From JAENWH01 sp038248745 (lineage in GTDB: Bacteria > Bacillota > Clostridia > Peptostreptococcales > Anaerovoracaceae), in NCBI GenBank assembly GCA_038248745.1, contig JBBRXC010000051.1, positions 1 to 10,542 of the forward strand: 10,542 nt of DNA, written 5' to 3'. The notes under the pieces are model-generated. The model searched no databases. It worked only from the letters and a program-made list of their open reading frames with translations, and was not told where the DNA came from. The translations under genes and the position numbers were made by a program. This document shows positions 1 to 6,313 of this stretch, piece by piece. Positions within the stretch are counted from its first letter, which is position 1. Every line of letters starts with the position of its first letter.

Positions 1-980
1 ACTTCTACCTCCACGGGAATATTTGCTAGTTTTTCGATGGCAAACTTCCCAACCAATCCAGCATGATAGGCGGTTCCGCAGGCAACAATATAAATTTTAT
101 TAAAGTTTTCAAGGTCTGCTTTTGTCAAATTGATTCCATCAAACTTGATGATGCCATTTTCATCTAATCTTCTATTTAACGTCTCATAAAGTCCCTTCGG
201 CTGTTCATGGATTTCTTTAAGCATAAAATGCTCATAGCCATCCTTCTCTGCAGCATCTGCGCTCCAAGTTACATGAAACACGTCTCTCTTGACAATTTCC
301 TTGTTGGCATTGTATATTTTAATATCATCTTTCGTAACAACTACTGTTTCATTGTTTTCTATCAGATATATTTTGCGTACGTACTTTAACAGCGCCGGAA
401 TATCAGAAGCAATGAAATTGCAGTCTTCTCCAATTCCTGCGATCAATGGGGCATCTTTACGAACTGCAACGATTTTATCTGGTTCGTTTGAAGAAACAAC
501 ACCTATCGCATAAGCTCCGCGCATTTTTTCAACAGCTTTGTAAACAGCATCTCGCAAATCACCATCATAAAAAATCCCAATCAAATGGGCAATGACTTCT
601 GTATCGGTTTCTGACTTGAACACGATGTTGTAATCGTTGATCAACCATTCCCTTAATTCCAGATAGTTTTCAATAATCCCATTATGAACTACCGCAATGC
701 TGTTATCCATATTGCTGTGTGGATGCGCATTTACGTCTGAAGGGGCTCCATGAGTCGCCCACCTGGTATGACCAATCCCTACATTACTATCGAAGTCTTC
801 ATCCTTAATCATTTTTTCCAGGTTTGAAATTCGCCCTGCACTTTTTCTAACTTGAATTTCTCCGTCCTTATAAAGAGCGAGTCCTGATGAATCATATCCT
901 CTGTATTCCAATTTTTTCAGGCCATCTATAATGATATCTCTGGCGCTGCCATTTCCGATATATCCTACTATTCCGCACAT
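1..980 (-). CDS. glmS: Glutamine--fructose-6-phosphate aminotransferase (isomerizing), N-terminal part, cut by the window edge
   Basis: Cytosolic enzyme that turns fructose-6-phosphate and glutamine into glucosamine-6-phosphate, the entry step to UDP-GlcNAc and peptidoglycan. Translating the minus strand from the ATG at 978-980 gives 326 residues before the window ends; the family is about 600, so roughly half is present. The protein starts MCGIVGYIGNG, with the N-terminal nucleophile cysteine at position 2 exposed after Met removal. Glutaminase-domain hallmarks follow: GHTRWATHG, NAHPH, VVHNGIIENY and ETDTEVIAHL. After a linker, KIYIVACGTAYHAG marks the start of the first SIS sugar-binding domain. 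The start is fixed by an AAAGGAG site at 987-993, 6 nt upstream. The gene is 11 bp downstream of glmM, so it is the last visible gene of the cdaA operon. Identification is secure; the missing C-terminus cannot be judged. Confidence 0.97.
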   Translation of the reverse strand, partial: MCGIVGYIGNGSARDIIIDGLKKLEYRGYDSSGLALYKDGEIQVRKSAGRISNLEKMIKDEDFDSNVGIGHTRWATHGAPSDVNAHPHSNMDNSIAVVHNGIIENYLELREWLINDYNIVFKSETDTEVIAHLIGIFYDGDLRDAVYKAVEKMRGAYAIGVVSSNEPDKIVAVRKDAPLIAGIGEDCNFIASDIPALLKYVRKIYLIENNETVVVTKDDIKIYNANKEIVKRDVFHVTWSADAAEKDGYEHFMLKEIHEQPKGLYETLNRRLDENGIIKFDGINLTKADLENFNKIYIVACGTAYHAGLVGKFAIEKLANIPVEVE

Positions 981-986
981 TTTGTA

Positions 987-994
987 CTCCTTTA
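987..994 (-). promoter_or_regulatory. glmS ribosome binding site overlapping the glmM stop codon
   Basis: On the minus strand the sequence reads TAAAGGAG. The TAA is the glmM stop codon (992-994), and its last two A's are also the first bases of the AAAGGAG Shine-Dalgarno site for glmS. This arrangement favours translational coupling of glmM and glmS. It also leaves no space for a leader riboswitch or ribozyme between the two genes. Confidence 0.85.
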
Positions 995-2341
995 CCCTAA
1001 TCTATTCGTGATTAAATTAGCCAGTTCACCAGCCATTTTCGTAATATCCTCTATGTTTTCCCCTTCGATCATCACCCTAACTAATGGCTCTGTACCAGAT
1101 GGTCTGATGAGGACTCTTCCTTCTCCTGCCATTTTATCTTCAACTTTTTTAATTTCCATGCTGATGACTGGGTCCCTGTCATATTTCTTTTTGTTCTCAT
1201 TTTTAATTTTCGCATTTTTTAAAACCTGCGGATAGATGGTCACTTCATCTGCAAGGGCAGAAATTTCCTTACCCGATAATTTAACCGCCTTGATAAGTTG
1301 TAATGCGGAAAGTATGCCATCTCCTGTTGTTGTATGATTCAAAAAAATAATATGTCCTGACTGTTCACCACCAATAATACATCCAGTTTTTATCATGCTT
1401 TCAAGCACGTATCGGTCACCAACACCTGTGATTTCAAGGGTACAGCCTAAGGTCTCGAGGGCTTTGTGGAGCCCTAAATTGCTCATTACCGTAGCCGTGA
1501 CAAGATCGCCAACCAGTTGCCCCGTTTCCTTCAACATTTTCGCACAGATGTAAATAGTTTTGTCTCCGTCAACAATTCTTCCCTTTTCATCTACTGCTAT
1601 CAATCTGTCCGCATCCCCATCAAAAGCAAGCCCCAGATTCGCTTGATGTTTTATGACAGCCTCCTGAAGATTTTCCGGATGCGTTGACCCGCATTCTTCA
1701 TTAATATTTATGCCATCTGGTTGATCCGCAATGACAATGACTTCTGCGCCAAGCTCAGAAAATACCTTCTTAGCCACCTTATAAGCGGCCCCATTGGCAC
1801 AATCCAGAACAACCTTCATCCCATCCAGTCTGACATCCATAGTAGCTTCAAGTGATTTCGCATATAGTTCTAAAGCGTCATCTTCTACCTCTAAACATCT
1901 TCCCAATTTATCTCCGGTAATGTGGCTATTAATTTCAATATCTCTAACGATAATTTCTTCTATCTGATCTTCTATGTCATCATCCAGTTTAAATCCTTCT
2001 CCATTAAAAAACTTTATGCCATTGTATTCAAACGTGTTGTGAGATGCTGAAATTACAATACCTGCATCCGCATTGTAATACTTCACTAAATAGGCAATTG
2101 CGGGTGTTGGCAGTACCCCCACCTTAATGACATTCCCACCCATTGAAAGGATGCCAGCGCTTAAAGCGTCTTCCAGCATATCTCCAGATATTCTTGTATC
2201 TTTTCCTATTAAAACCACCGGCCGTTCTTGCTCTTTACTTAAAACAAACGAACCTGCTTTCCCCAATTTAAAAGCTGTTTCCGGCATTAATTCCGAATTA
2301 GCTATTCCCCTTACGCCATCTGTCCCAAACAGTCTTCCCAT
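992..2341 (-). CDS. glmM: Phosphoglucosamine mutase
   Basis: Interconverts glucosamine-6-phosphate and glucosamine-1-phosphate, one step after GlmS, for UDP-GlcNAc synthesis. The 449 residues match the usual family length. Alpha-D-phosphohexomutase signatures appear in order: FGTDGVRG (residues 5-12), the phosphoserine loop SASHN (98-102, catalytic Ser100), the metal loop DGDADR (241-246), the sugar loop GEQSGH (325-330) and the phosphate-binding RPSGTEP (413-419). The residue after SASHN is Thr (ACG) where I expect Pro (SASHNP) in most relatives; the catalytic residues are intact. An AAGGAG site lies at 2348-2353, before the ATG at 2339-2341. It sits between cdaR and glmS. In Bacillus, Listeria and Staphylococcus GlmM binds CdaA and lowers its cyclase activity, which the gene order suggests may apply here (inference). 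Confidence 0.97.
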   Translation of the reverse strand: MGRLFGTDGVRGIANSELMPETAFKLGKAGSFVLSKEQERPVVLIGKDTRISGDMLEDALSAGILSMGGNVIKVGVLPTPAIAYLVKYYNADAGIVISASHNTFEYNGIKFFNGEGFKLDDDIEDQIEEIIVRDIEINSHITGDKLGRCLEVEDDALELYAKSLEATMDVRLDGMKVVLDCANGAAYKVAKKVFSELGAEVIVIADQPDGININEECGSTHPENLQEAVIKHQANLGLAFDGDADRLIAVDEKGRIVDGDKTIYICAKMLKETGQLVGDLVTATVMSNLGLHKALETLGCTLEITGVGDRYVLESMIKTGCIIGGEQSGHIIFLNHTTTGDGILSALQLIKAVKLSGKEISALADEVTIYPQVLKNAKIKNENKKKYDRDPVISMEIKKVEDKMAGEGRVLIRPSGTEPLVRVMIEGENIEDITKMAGELANLITNRLG

Positions 2342-2370
2342 CTTGATCTCCTTGCTAATTTAACCATTTT

Positions 2371-2432
2371 ACTGAGATTCTAATATAATATCTGATACCT
2401 CTACTGAGATTCCAGTATAATAACTGATACCT
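2371..2432. repeat. Two-copy 32-bp-period duplication of the cdaR 3' end
   Basis: Bases 2371-2400 and 2403-2432 are near-identical 30-mers (4 differences) offset by 32 bp. The right copy is the true end of cdaR: it encodes VIILESQ followed by TAG. Read on the minus strand in its own frame, the left copy encodes DIILESQ followed by TAA. It therefore repeats the last codons and the stop inside the short cdaR-glmM gap. Because 32 is not a multiple of 3, the two copies lie in different frames. Confidence 0.85.
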
Positions 2433-3606
2433 CTTTCGGGCCTATGGTAATATTCTTTAAAGAATCATTTATCGTTGCTTTTACGGTTACTTGATGCGTT
2501 CCCGCGACAAGCCCCTGAAGGTCTATGCTGATGACAATATCCGTTGCGTTAATCCCGTTTAATATGGCATCTTTATCGGCGATAGAAACAATCAGATTGG
2601 TTGGTACTATCTCTGCGGTAAAGCCGGCGGCCAACCCTTCAACATTTATGGCATTTGTATTGTATTCAAAGCTTTTGCTGGAAAGTCCTTTAATACCAAG
2701 CTTTGCAACCAAAGGCTGAGGTGCCGCTGCCAATTCAACCCCTTCTGGGAGGAAAACTTCCAGTGGAATGTCTGCACTACTCTTATAATTATTAAGATCA
2801 ATTTCTTTTGCAGCGATTCCTTCTATCAGTTCGATAACCGCCTTGTCTCCTCGTATTTTAACTGTTTTAGGGATATCCAGATTTGTAATCTGAAGATCTG
2901 GCGATTCTTGTCCTATAATCCCTACTGATAAAGGCACCGTTTTAGTGCTCATTAGTTTTGCAGTTACTTCTATTGTGCCTTCTGCCAACTTAACTTTGTT
3001 CACAAGCTCTCCAGCGCTGTCATAGGCCAATGCTTTCGTCTTAATTGTACTAATTTCATCGGAAAGTTTTCCTGTATCAACTTCGGCGCCAATATAGGCA
3101 ACCTGATCAACAATAGACCGGGCTCCTTTTATTTCTATGTTCTCTGGATTTACCGATATTTGACCTGGTTCAACATCTACATTTAAATCGCCTGTATAGT
3201 TGATTTTGACAGGTTTATTTTCTGATACAAGTTCATCAATAATCACCTTGAGTTTGGATGGTGTTGCTTCTACAAGACTAATCCCCTGAGGCAATTCCAC
3301 ATTTACAGTGACATAATTTTCTCCAAGGCCATAATAGCCAAACAAATCAGCCGTAACCAATATACTTTGTAAATCCAGACTCAAAACATCTGCACGCTTT
3401 CCCTCAACAGTCAAGCTGACAACAAAGTTCTCCGCATCGAGGGCAACATAACCTTTTGATGCGTGATTTTCAGTATTTAATAACTTTACTGGAATATTGT
3501 CAAGTCTCTTTGTTGTTGTCGGGTTAATCTCTCCAACTACATAAACCCAAAGAACCAAGGCTATTACAACAGAAAGGATCTTCGTAAAAGTTTTATTTTG
3601 CAGCAT
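2401..3606 (-). CDS. cdaR: CdaR, membrane-anchored YbbR-repeat regulator of the diadenylate cyclase
   Basis: Extracytoplasmic regulator that contacts CdaA through the membrane and modulates c-di-AMP synthesis. The 401-residue protein has a short cytoplasmic start (MLQNKTFTK) and one uncleaved-type membrane helix at about residues 9-25. The rest is beta-rich sequence that divides into four YbbR-like repeats, approximately 35-124, 130-218, 222-306 and 310-399, each ending in a V/I-rich strand. This layout is typical of CdaR; the individual repeat borders are my estimate. The ATG at 3604-3606 lies inside cdaA: the two coding regions overlap by 14 bp, and the GGGAGA site is within the cdaA tail. 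This indicates translational coupling and balanced production of the two partners. Its last codons are duplicated downstream (2371-2432). Confidence 0.93.
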   Translation of the reverse strand: MLQNKTFTKILSVVIALVLWVYVVGEINPTTTKRLDNIPVKLLNTENHASKGYVALDAENFVVSLTVEGKRADVLSLDLQSILVTADLFGYYGLGENYVTVNVELPQGISLVEATPSKLKVIIDELVSENKPVKINYTGDLNVDVEPGQISVNPENIEIKGARSIVDQVAYIGAEVDTGKLSDEISTIKTKALAYDSAGELVNKVKLAEGTIEVTAKLMSTKTVPLSVGIIGQESPDLQITNLDIPKTVKIRGDKAVIELIEGIAAKEIDLNNYKSSADIPLEVFLPEGVELAAAPQPLVAKLGIKGLSSKSFEYNTNAINVEGLAAGFTAEIVPTNLIVSIADKDAILNGINATDIVISIDLQGLVAGTHQVTVKATINDSLKNITIGPKEVSVIILESQ

Positions 3607-4435
3607 TATTTTTTCTCCCTAGCTTACTCATAAATGAAGCAATATTATCTTCTTTTGCTCCGCTTAAGTAAAGATTAAGTAATATTTTTTCAACTGATTT
3701 AATATCCAGAAATCTGTTTAATTTGCCGTTGTCGGCTAAAGAAATTATTCCCGTTTCTTCTGATACAACAAGGACGAGCGCATCGGAGTTTTCAGTTATT
3801 CCAAGTGCGGCTCTATGCCTTGTGCCAAGTTCCGAACCCAGGCTATTGTTCTGCGTGAGTGGTAAGACGCACCCTGCGGCCATAACCCTTTCACCACGAA
3901 TAATAACAGCTCCATCATGAAGCGGTGCCCCTTCATAAAATATATTGCCTAAGATTTCCGAAGAAACCAACGCCTCCAATTTAGTACCTGTCTCCGCCAC
4001 GTCATTTAAAGCCGTTTCTCTTTCAACAACAATTAAAGCACCCGTTTTCGATTTTGAAAACTCATCAATGGCTTTGGTAAACGATGAAACGATAAGCTTT
4101 GCCTTTTCTTTATTAAACTGGCCAAATGGCGATTTCACTATTTTACTTCTTCCAACGTACTCTAGGCCCCTTCGAAGTTCCGGCTGAAACACGATGACCA
4201 GGGCAATCACGCCTAATGTTAATGTACCGTTCAATATCCAGCTCAGCGTATAAAAATTTAACTTCTCCGCAAGGAATGTGGCAACAACCAAAAAAAGCAG
4301 CCCTTTCACAAGCTGTTCTGCTCTGGTTTCTCTTATAAATCCCAAAATTTTATAAACGACAAAAGCGACAATAAGAATGTCTATAACATCCGTTATGCCA
4401 ACGCTTAAAACTATATTCTGGAAAAAGTTTTTCAT
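3593..4435 (-). CDS. cdaA: Diadenylate cyclase CdaA (DacA/YbbP type), membrane-bound
   Basis: Condenses two ATP into cyclic di-AMP, the second messenger controlling potassium and osmolyte balance and cell-wall homeostasis in Firmicutes. The 280 residues show three N-terminal hydrophobic helices (about 15-33, 42-57 and 66-85), a short linker and a cytoplasmic DAC domain (about 100-255). The two DAC catalytic motifs are intact: DGA at 174-176 (in APLHDGAVI) and RHR at 206-208 (in LGTRHRAALG). Length and layout match CdaA rather than the soluble DisA or CdaS forms. The ATG at 4433-4435 is preceded by GAGGTG at 4443-4448. It is the first gene of the cdaA-cdaR-glmM-glmS operon and has a sigma-A promoter directly upstream. 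Identification is secure. Confidence 0.97.
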   Translation of the reverse strand: MKNFFQNIVLSVGITDVIDILIVAFVVYKILGFIRETRAEQLVKGLLFLVVATFLAEKLNFYTLSWILNGTLTLGVIALVIVFQPELRRGLEYVGRSKIVKSPFGQFNKEKAKLIVSSFTKAIDEFSKSKTGALIVVERETALNDVAETGTKLEALVSSEILGNIFYEGAPLHDGAVIIRGERVMAAGCVLPLTQNNSLGSELGTRHRAALGITENSDALVLVVSEETGIISLADNGKLNRFLDIKSVEKILLNLYLSGAKEDNIASFMSKLGRKNNAAK

Positions 4436-4464
4436 TTTATTTCACCTCTATTTTTCTCACCCTT

Positions 4465-4493
4465 ATTGTATACAAAAATCACCAATCTTTCAA
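4465..4493 (-). promoter_or_regulatory. Sigma-A type promoter of the cdaA operon
   Basis: On the minus strand, TTGAAA (4488-4493) and TACAAT (4465-4470) are separated by exactly 17 bp. Each hexamer has one difference from consensus. The -10 box ends 29 bp before the cdaA ATG, giving a short leader of about 20 nt that carries the GAGGTG ribosome binding site. It is the best promoter match in the gap, and the position fits the first gene of an operon. Confidence 0.75.
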
Positions 4494-4570
4494 TAGATAA
4501 GGCTAAAATTTAATGATATTTTAAAATGAAACTAATATAGAGCTAAAATGTTCAAAATGAAGTAATAACC

Positions 4571-4670
4571 TTTTGACCATAATATGGTAGCTACCTTTTG
4601 ACCATAATATGGTAGCTATATTTTGACCATGATATGGTAGCTGCATTTTGACCATAATATGGTAGCTATA
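4571..4670. repeat. 25-bp tandem array, four copies, each with a small palindrome
   Basis: Four uninterrupted 25-bp units start at 4571, 4596, 4621 and 4646. Each carries ACCATAATATGGT (third copy: ACCATGATATGGT), that is, arms ACCAT/ATGGT around a 3-base centre, followed by AGCTA or AGCTG. Units differ only in the last two or three bases and a few transitions. The array starts 78 bp upstream of the cdaA -35 box. It could be a set of protein-binding sites or simply a minisatellite; the sequence cannot distinguish these. Confidence 0.9.
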
Positions 4671-4694
4671 TTAAAATAGCATTTTAATATAGCT
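4664..4694. repeat. Perfect inverted repeat, 14-bp arms, 3-base loop
   Basis: AGCTATATTAAAAT (4664-4677) and its exact reverse complement (4681-4694) flank the loop AGC. The left arm begins within the last unit of the 25-bp array and reuses its AGCTATA tail. The stem is AT-rich and no T-run follows on either strand, so it is unlikely to be a classical terminator. A cruciform or a binding site is possible. Confidence 0.85.
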
Positions 4695-4723
4695 GATTTA
4701 TTGCTGTGCCTGCTTGACCAGAA

Positions 4724-4756
4724 CAACATTTACACAACATTTACACAACATTTATA
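4724..4756. repeat. 11-bp tandem repeat, three copies
   Basis: CAACATTTACA occurs at 4724-4734 and 4735-4745, and as CAACATTTATA at 4746-4756. The spacing of 11 bp is close to one helical turn. It has no evident coding role. Confidence 0.85.
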
Positions 4757-4782
4757 CGTCAGTGCCTAAAATGATGGAAAAG

Positions 4783-4810
4783 CGTATAAAAATCGGCTTG
4801 TTTTTATACG
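4783..4810. repeat. CGTATAAAAA inverted repeat, terminator-like but AT-rich
   Basis: CGTATAAAAA (4783-4792) and TTTTTATACG (4801-4810) form a perfect 10-bp stem around the 8-base loop TCGGCTTG. The outer flanks GAAAAG and TTTTTC extend it by 6 pairs on the plus-strand RNA if one G-U pair is allowed. T-runs follow on both sides (5 T's on plus; CTTTTCC on minus). It may act as a weak bidirectional terminator, but the stem has little GC, so this is tentative. TATACG recurs at 4753, 4881 and 4948. Confidence 0.55.
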
Positions 4811-5020
4811 TTTTTCTCTTATAATTTATCCATAAGTATAATTTTGCTAAAAATCTTAATCATACTTACTAAAAAACGCTTATACGCAATTACTATTTAT
4901 ACTTATAACAATTAAAGTCTAAATACAGCATAATTTAAAATTTTATTTATACGTTTTTCTCCAAAATTTGCCCAAAAAGGATAAATGAAGCATTTCGCTC
5001 AAAAAAACATGATTTATTTG

Positions 5021-5160
5021 CCATGTGAACACACCGACTTATTATATCTTCCATGTGAACACACCGCCTTATTATATCTTCCATGTGAACACACCGCCTT
5101 ATTATATCTTCCATGTGAACACACCGCCCTATTATATCTTCCATGTGAACACACCGCCCT
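5021..5160. repeat. 30-bp tandem array, five copies, directly after the orphan gene's stop codon
   Basis: Units start at 5021, 5051, 5081, 5111 and 5141 with an exact 30-bp period. Each contains CCATGTGAACACACCG, with the small palindrome TGTGAACACA; four units are preceded by ATTATATCTT. Copies differ at only one or two positions (GACTT, GCCTT or GCCCT at the end). Since 30 is a multiple of three and stops are absent, four of six frames stay open, giving YLPCEHTALL repeats on plus and MEDIIRRCVH repeats on minus. The array ends 17 bp from the stop codon of the 5178-6026 gene. There are no variable spacers, so it is not CRISPR. Confidence 0.92.
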
Positions 5161-5177
5161 ACACGGAGTCTGCCTCG

Positions 5178-6026
5178 TTATTCTTTTACGATCAACATAT
5201 TTGATATGATGGTTGTTATATGCTTGATGTTTATCTTTCCATCTATGCTGTCAGTAGTAATAATCAGGTTGTCCCATGGTATTATTCCAATGCTCTCATA
5301 ATCATTCAACTTTTTTATCATGTTCTTTGAATACTTCAAATTCCCAATCATGCCAAAATGCTCCCAATATATTATTTTTCGATCAAATCTTCTCATAACA
5401 GTAAAGTCCGGATAGTACTTTTTATCTTCTACAAAAACCGGCGCTTCATATTTAAACAGCACTTTATAATGATCCAGCAACTCACAAATGATTGCTTCTG
5501 ATTTGGATCTTACCATTAGTCCTTTAGAGGTCAGATGCTTTAAGTCTTCTGGATAATAGCTGCAATTATCTCCTACAGATTTCAAATCTGGATTATTTGT
5601 GAAACTTTCAATTAAGTTTATAATTTCCTGTTCTTTATTAGGCAAATATCCATTTATATCAAATTTTACATAAGCCTTTGGTAAATTTTTATAGACTTCA
5701 GTTGCGCTATACGGCTGATACTTTTCAAGAAATCTTTCAAGTTGTTTTATGCTTGTTCTTAATTTTGAAATGCTCTTTTCGGCAAAACGCCTTCTTAGAA
5801 TTTTTTCAGCCTCGTTGGTTTCTCCCTTCGGCACACAGCGTTGAAATATTTTCATATTCCCATTTTTATCACTAATATGATTTTGCAAATAAACATATTC
5901 ATTGCCATTAATTGCTTTTATAGAAAGGCTTCCTGGAGGAAGAGAAACTAGTTCTTCTTCAAGCCTTTCCATTATTTTTTTTTGATAATACAATTCCTCC
6001 TGTAATTCTCTTATGATTTCATTCAT
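5178..6026 (-). CDS. Hypothetical protein with probable PD-(D/E)XK-type nuclease core
   Basis: I do not recognise a named family. The 282-residue protein has a charged, probably coiled-coil N-terminus (about 1-27), a mixed, Lys-rich middle (about 28-165), and a C-terminal core with spacing like PD-(D/E)XK nucleases. This core comprises SKSEAII (E177), YYPDFTV (P206, D207) and IYWEHFGM (E222, H223). PDF followed by WEHFG resembles nuclease-like segments that I recall from clostridial hypothetical proteins and helicase-associated proteins. The usual lysine of ExK is replaced by His, so activity is uncertain. No signal peptide or membrane helix is seen. The ATG at 6024-6026 has a very strong site (AAGGGGGAG, 6032-6040). 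It stands alone, with 286 bp before it and a tandem array after it. I see no confident promoter or terminator. Role unknown; DNA binding or cleavage is inference. Confidence 0.75.
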   Translation of the reverse strand: MNEIIRELQEELYYQKKIMERLEEELVSLPPGSLSIKAINGNEYVYLQNHISDKNGNMKIFQRCVPKGETNEAEKILRRRFAEKSISKLRTSIKQLERFLEKYQPYSATEVYKNLPKAYVKFDINGYLPNKEQEIINLIESFTNNPDLKSVGDNCSYYPEDLKHLTSKGLMVRSKSEAIICELLDHYKVLFKYEAPVFVEDKKYYPDFTVMRRFDRKIIYWEHFGMIGNLKYSKNMIKKLNDYESIGIIPWDNLIITTDSIDGKINIKHITTIISNMLIVKE

Positions 6027-6190
6027 GAAATCTCCCCCTTTAAATACAAATAGTTACCCGCTCATTCTTTTTAGCATATCTTTTTTCAATCATTTATACG
6101 GCATTTTTAATATTCGCACCCCCCACTTTTCTCCAGTTTTTCTCTTCACTCAACGTTAATTCCATATTTTTCATTAAATGTATTATTTTA

Positions 6191-6232
6191 CCACCAATGG
6201 CCCTAATAGTGAGGTGGCGCATTTGCACCACC
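6191..6232 (-). other. GC-rich hairpin with a competing third arm, downstream of hpf
   Basis: In an AT-rich gap, 6213-6221 and 6224-6232 form a 9-bp stem. On the minus-strand RNA every pair forms (GGUGGUGCA with UGCGCCACC, one U-G) around a 2-base loop. A further block at 6191-6195 (GGTGG on minus) could pair instead with CCACC of the stem, so the two structures exclude each other. No U-run follows on minus, so a standard terminator is not supported. It could be the 3' end of the hpf transcript or part of the long leader of the 5178-6026 gene. Confidence 0.4.
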
Positions 6233-6235
6233 CCA

Positions 6236-6313
6236 TCACTTTTTTATTATTCACTTTTTTATTATTCACTTTCTTATTATTCACTTTTTTATTATTCACT
6301 TTTTTTGTTCACT
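6236..6313. repeat. 15-bp tandem array, five copies, abutting the hpf stop codon
   Basis: TCACTTTTTTATTAT repeats with a 15-bp period from 6236, 6251, 6266 (one T-to-C change) and 6281. A degenerate fifth copy from 6296 ends in TCACT at 6309-6313, touching the hpf stop codon (6313-6315). On the hpf transcript it would be an A-rich 3' untranslated stretch. Confidence 0.88.

Larger units (their letters stand above)
4436..5177. other. 742-bp non-coding gap, AT-rich and dense in short repeats
   Basis: There is no convincing gene between cdaA and the nuclease-like gene. The gap holds the cdaA promoter, a 25-bp x4 palindromic array (4571-4670), a perfect 14-bp-arm hairpin (4664-4694), an 11-bp x3 array (4724-4756), a TATACG hairpin (4783-4810) and a 30-bp x5 array (5021-5160). 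The rest (for example 4811-4945) is AT-rich with no recognisable element. Two small reading frames cross the 30-bp array, but the repeat period alone explains them. Confidence 0.8.

Noticed and set aside
4436..4460. glmS ribozyme or c-di-AMP riboswitch in the cdaA leader
   Set aside because: The predicted leader is only about 20 nt long, far too short for either RNA.
4824..4832. DnaA-box-like TTTATCCATA near the TATACG cluster, as a hint of an origin with iterons
   Set aside because: It is a single imperfect match, with no dnaA or plasmid rep gene. The surrounding genes are ordinary chromosomal operons.
5021..5160. CRISPR-like direct repeats (30-bp period, repeat length in the CRISPR range)
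   Set aside because: The whole 30-bp period is conserved between units, so there are no variable spacers, and no cas gene is near. It is a plain tandem array.
4985..5209. Plus-strand 74-residue frame with YLPCEHTALL repeats and a weak AAAGG site before its ATG
   Set aside because: Four of six frames are open across the array because the period is divisible by three. The frame overlaps the 3' end of the minus-strand gene and its non-repeat parts look random.
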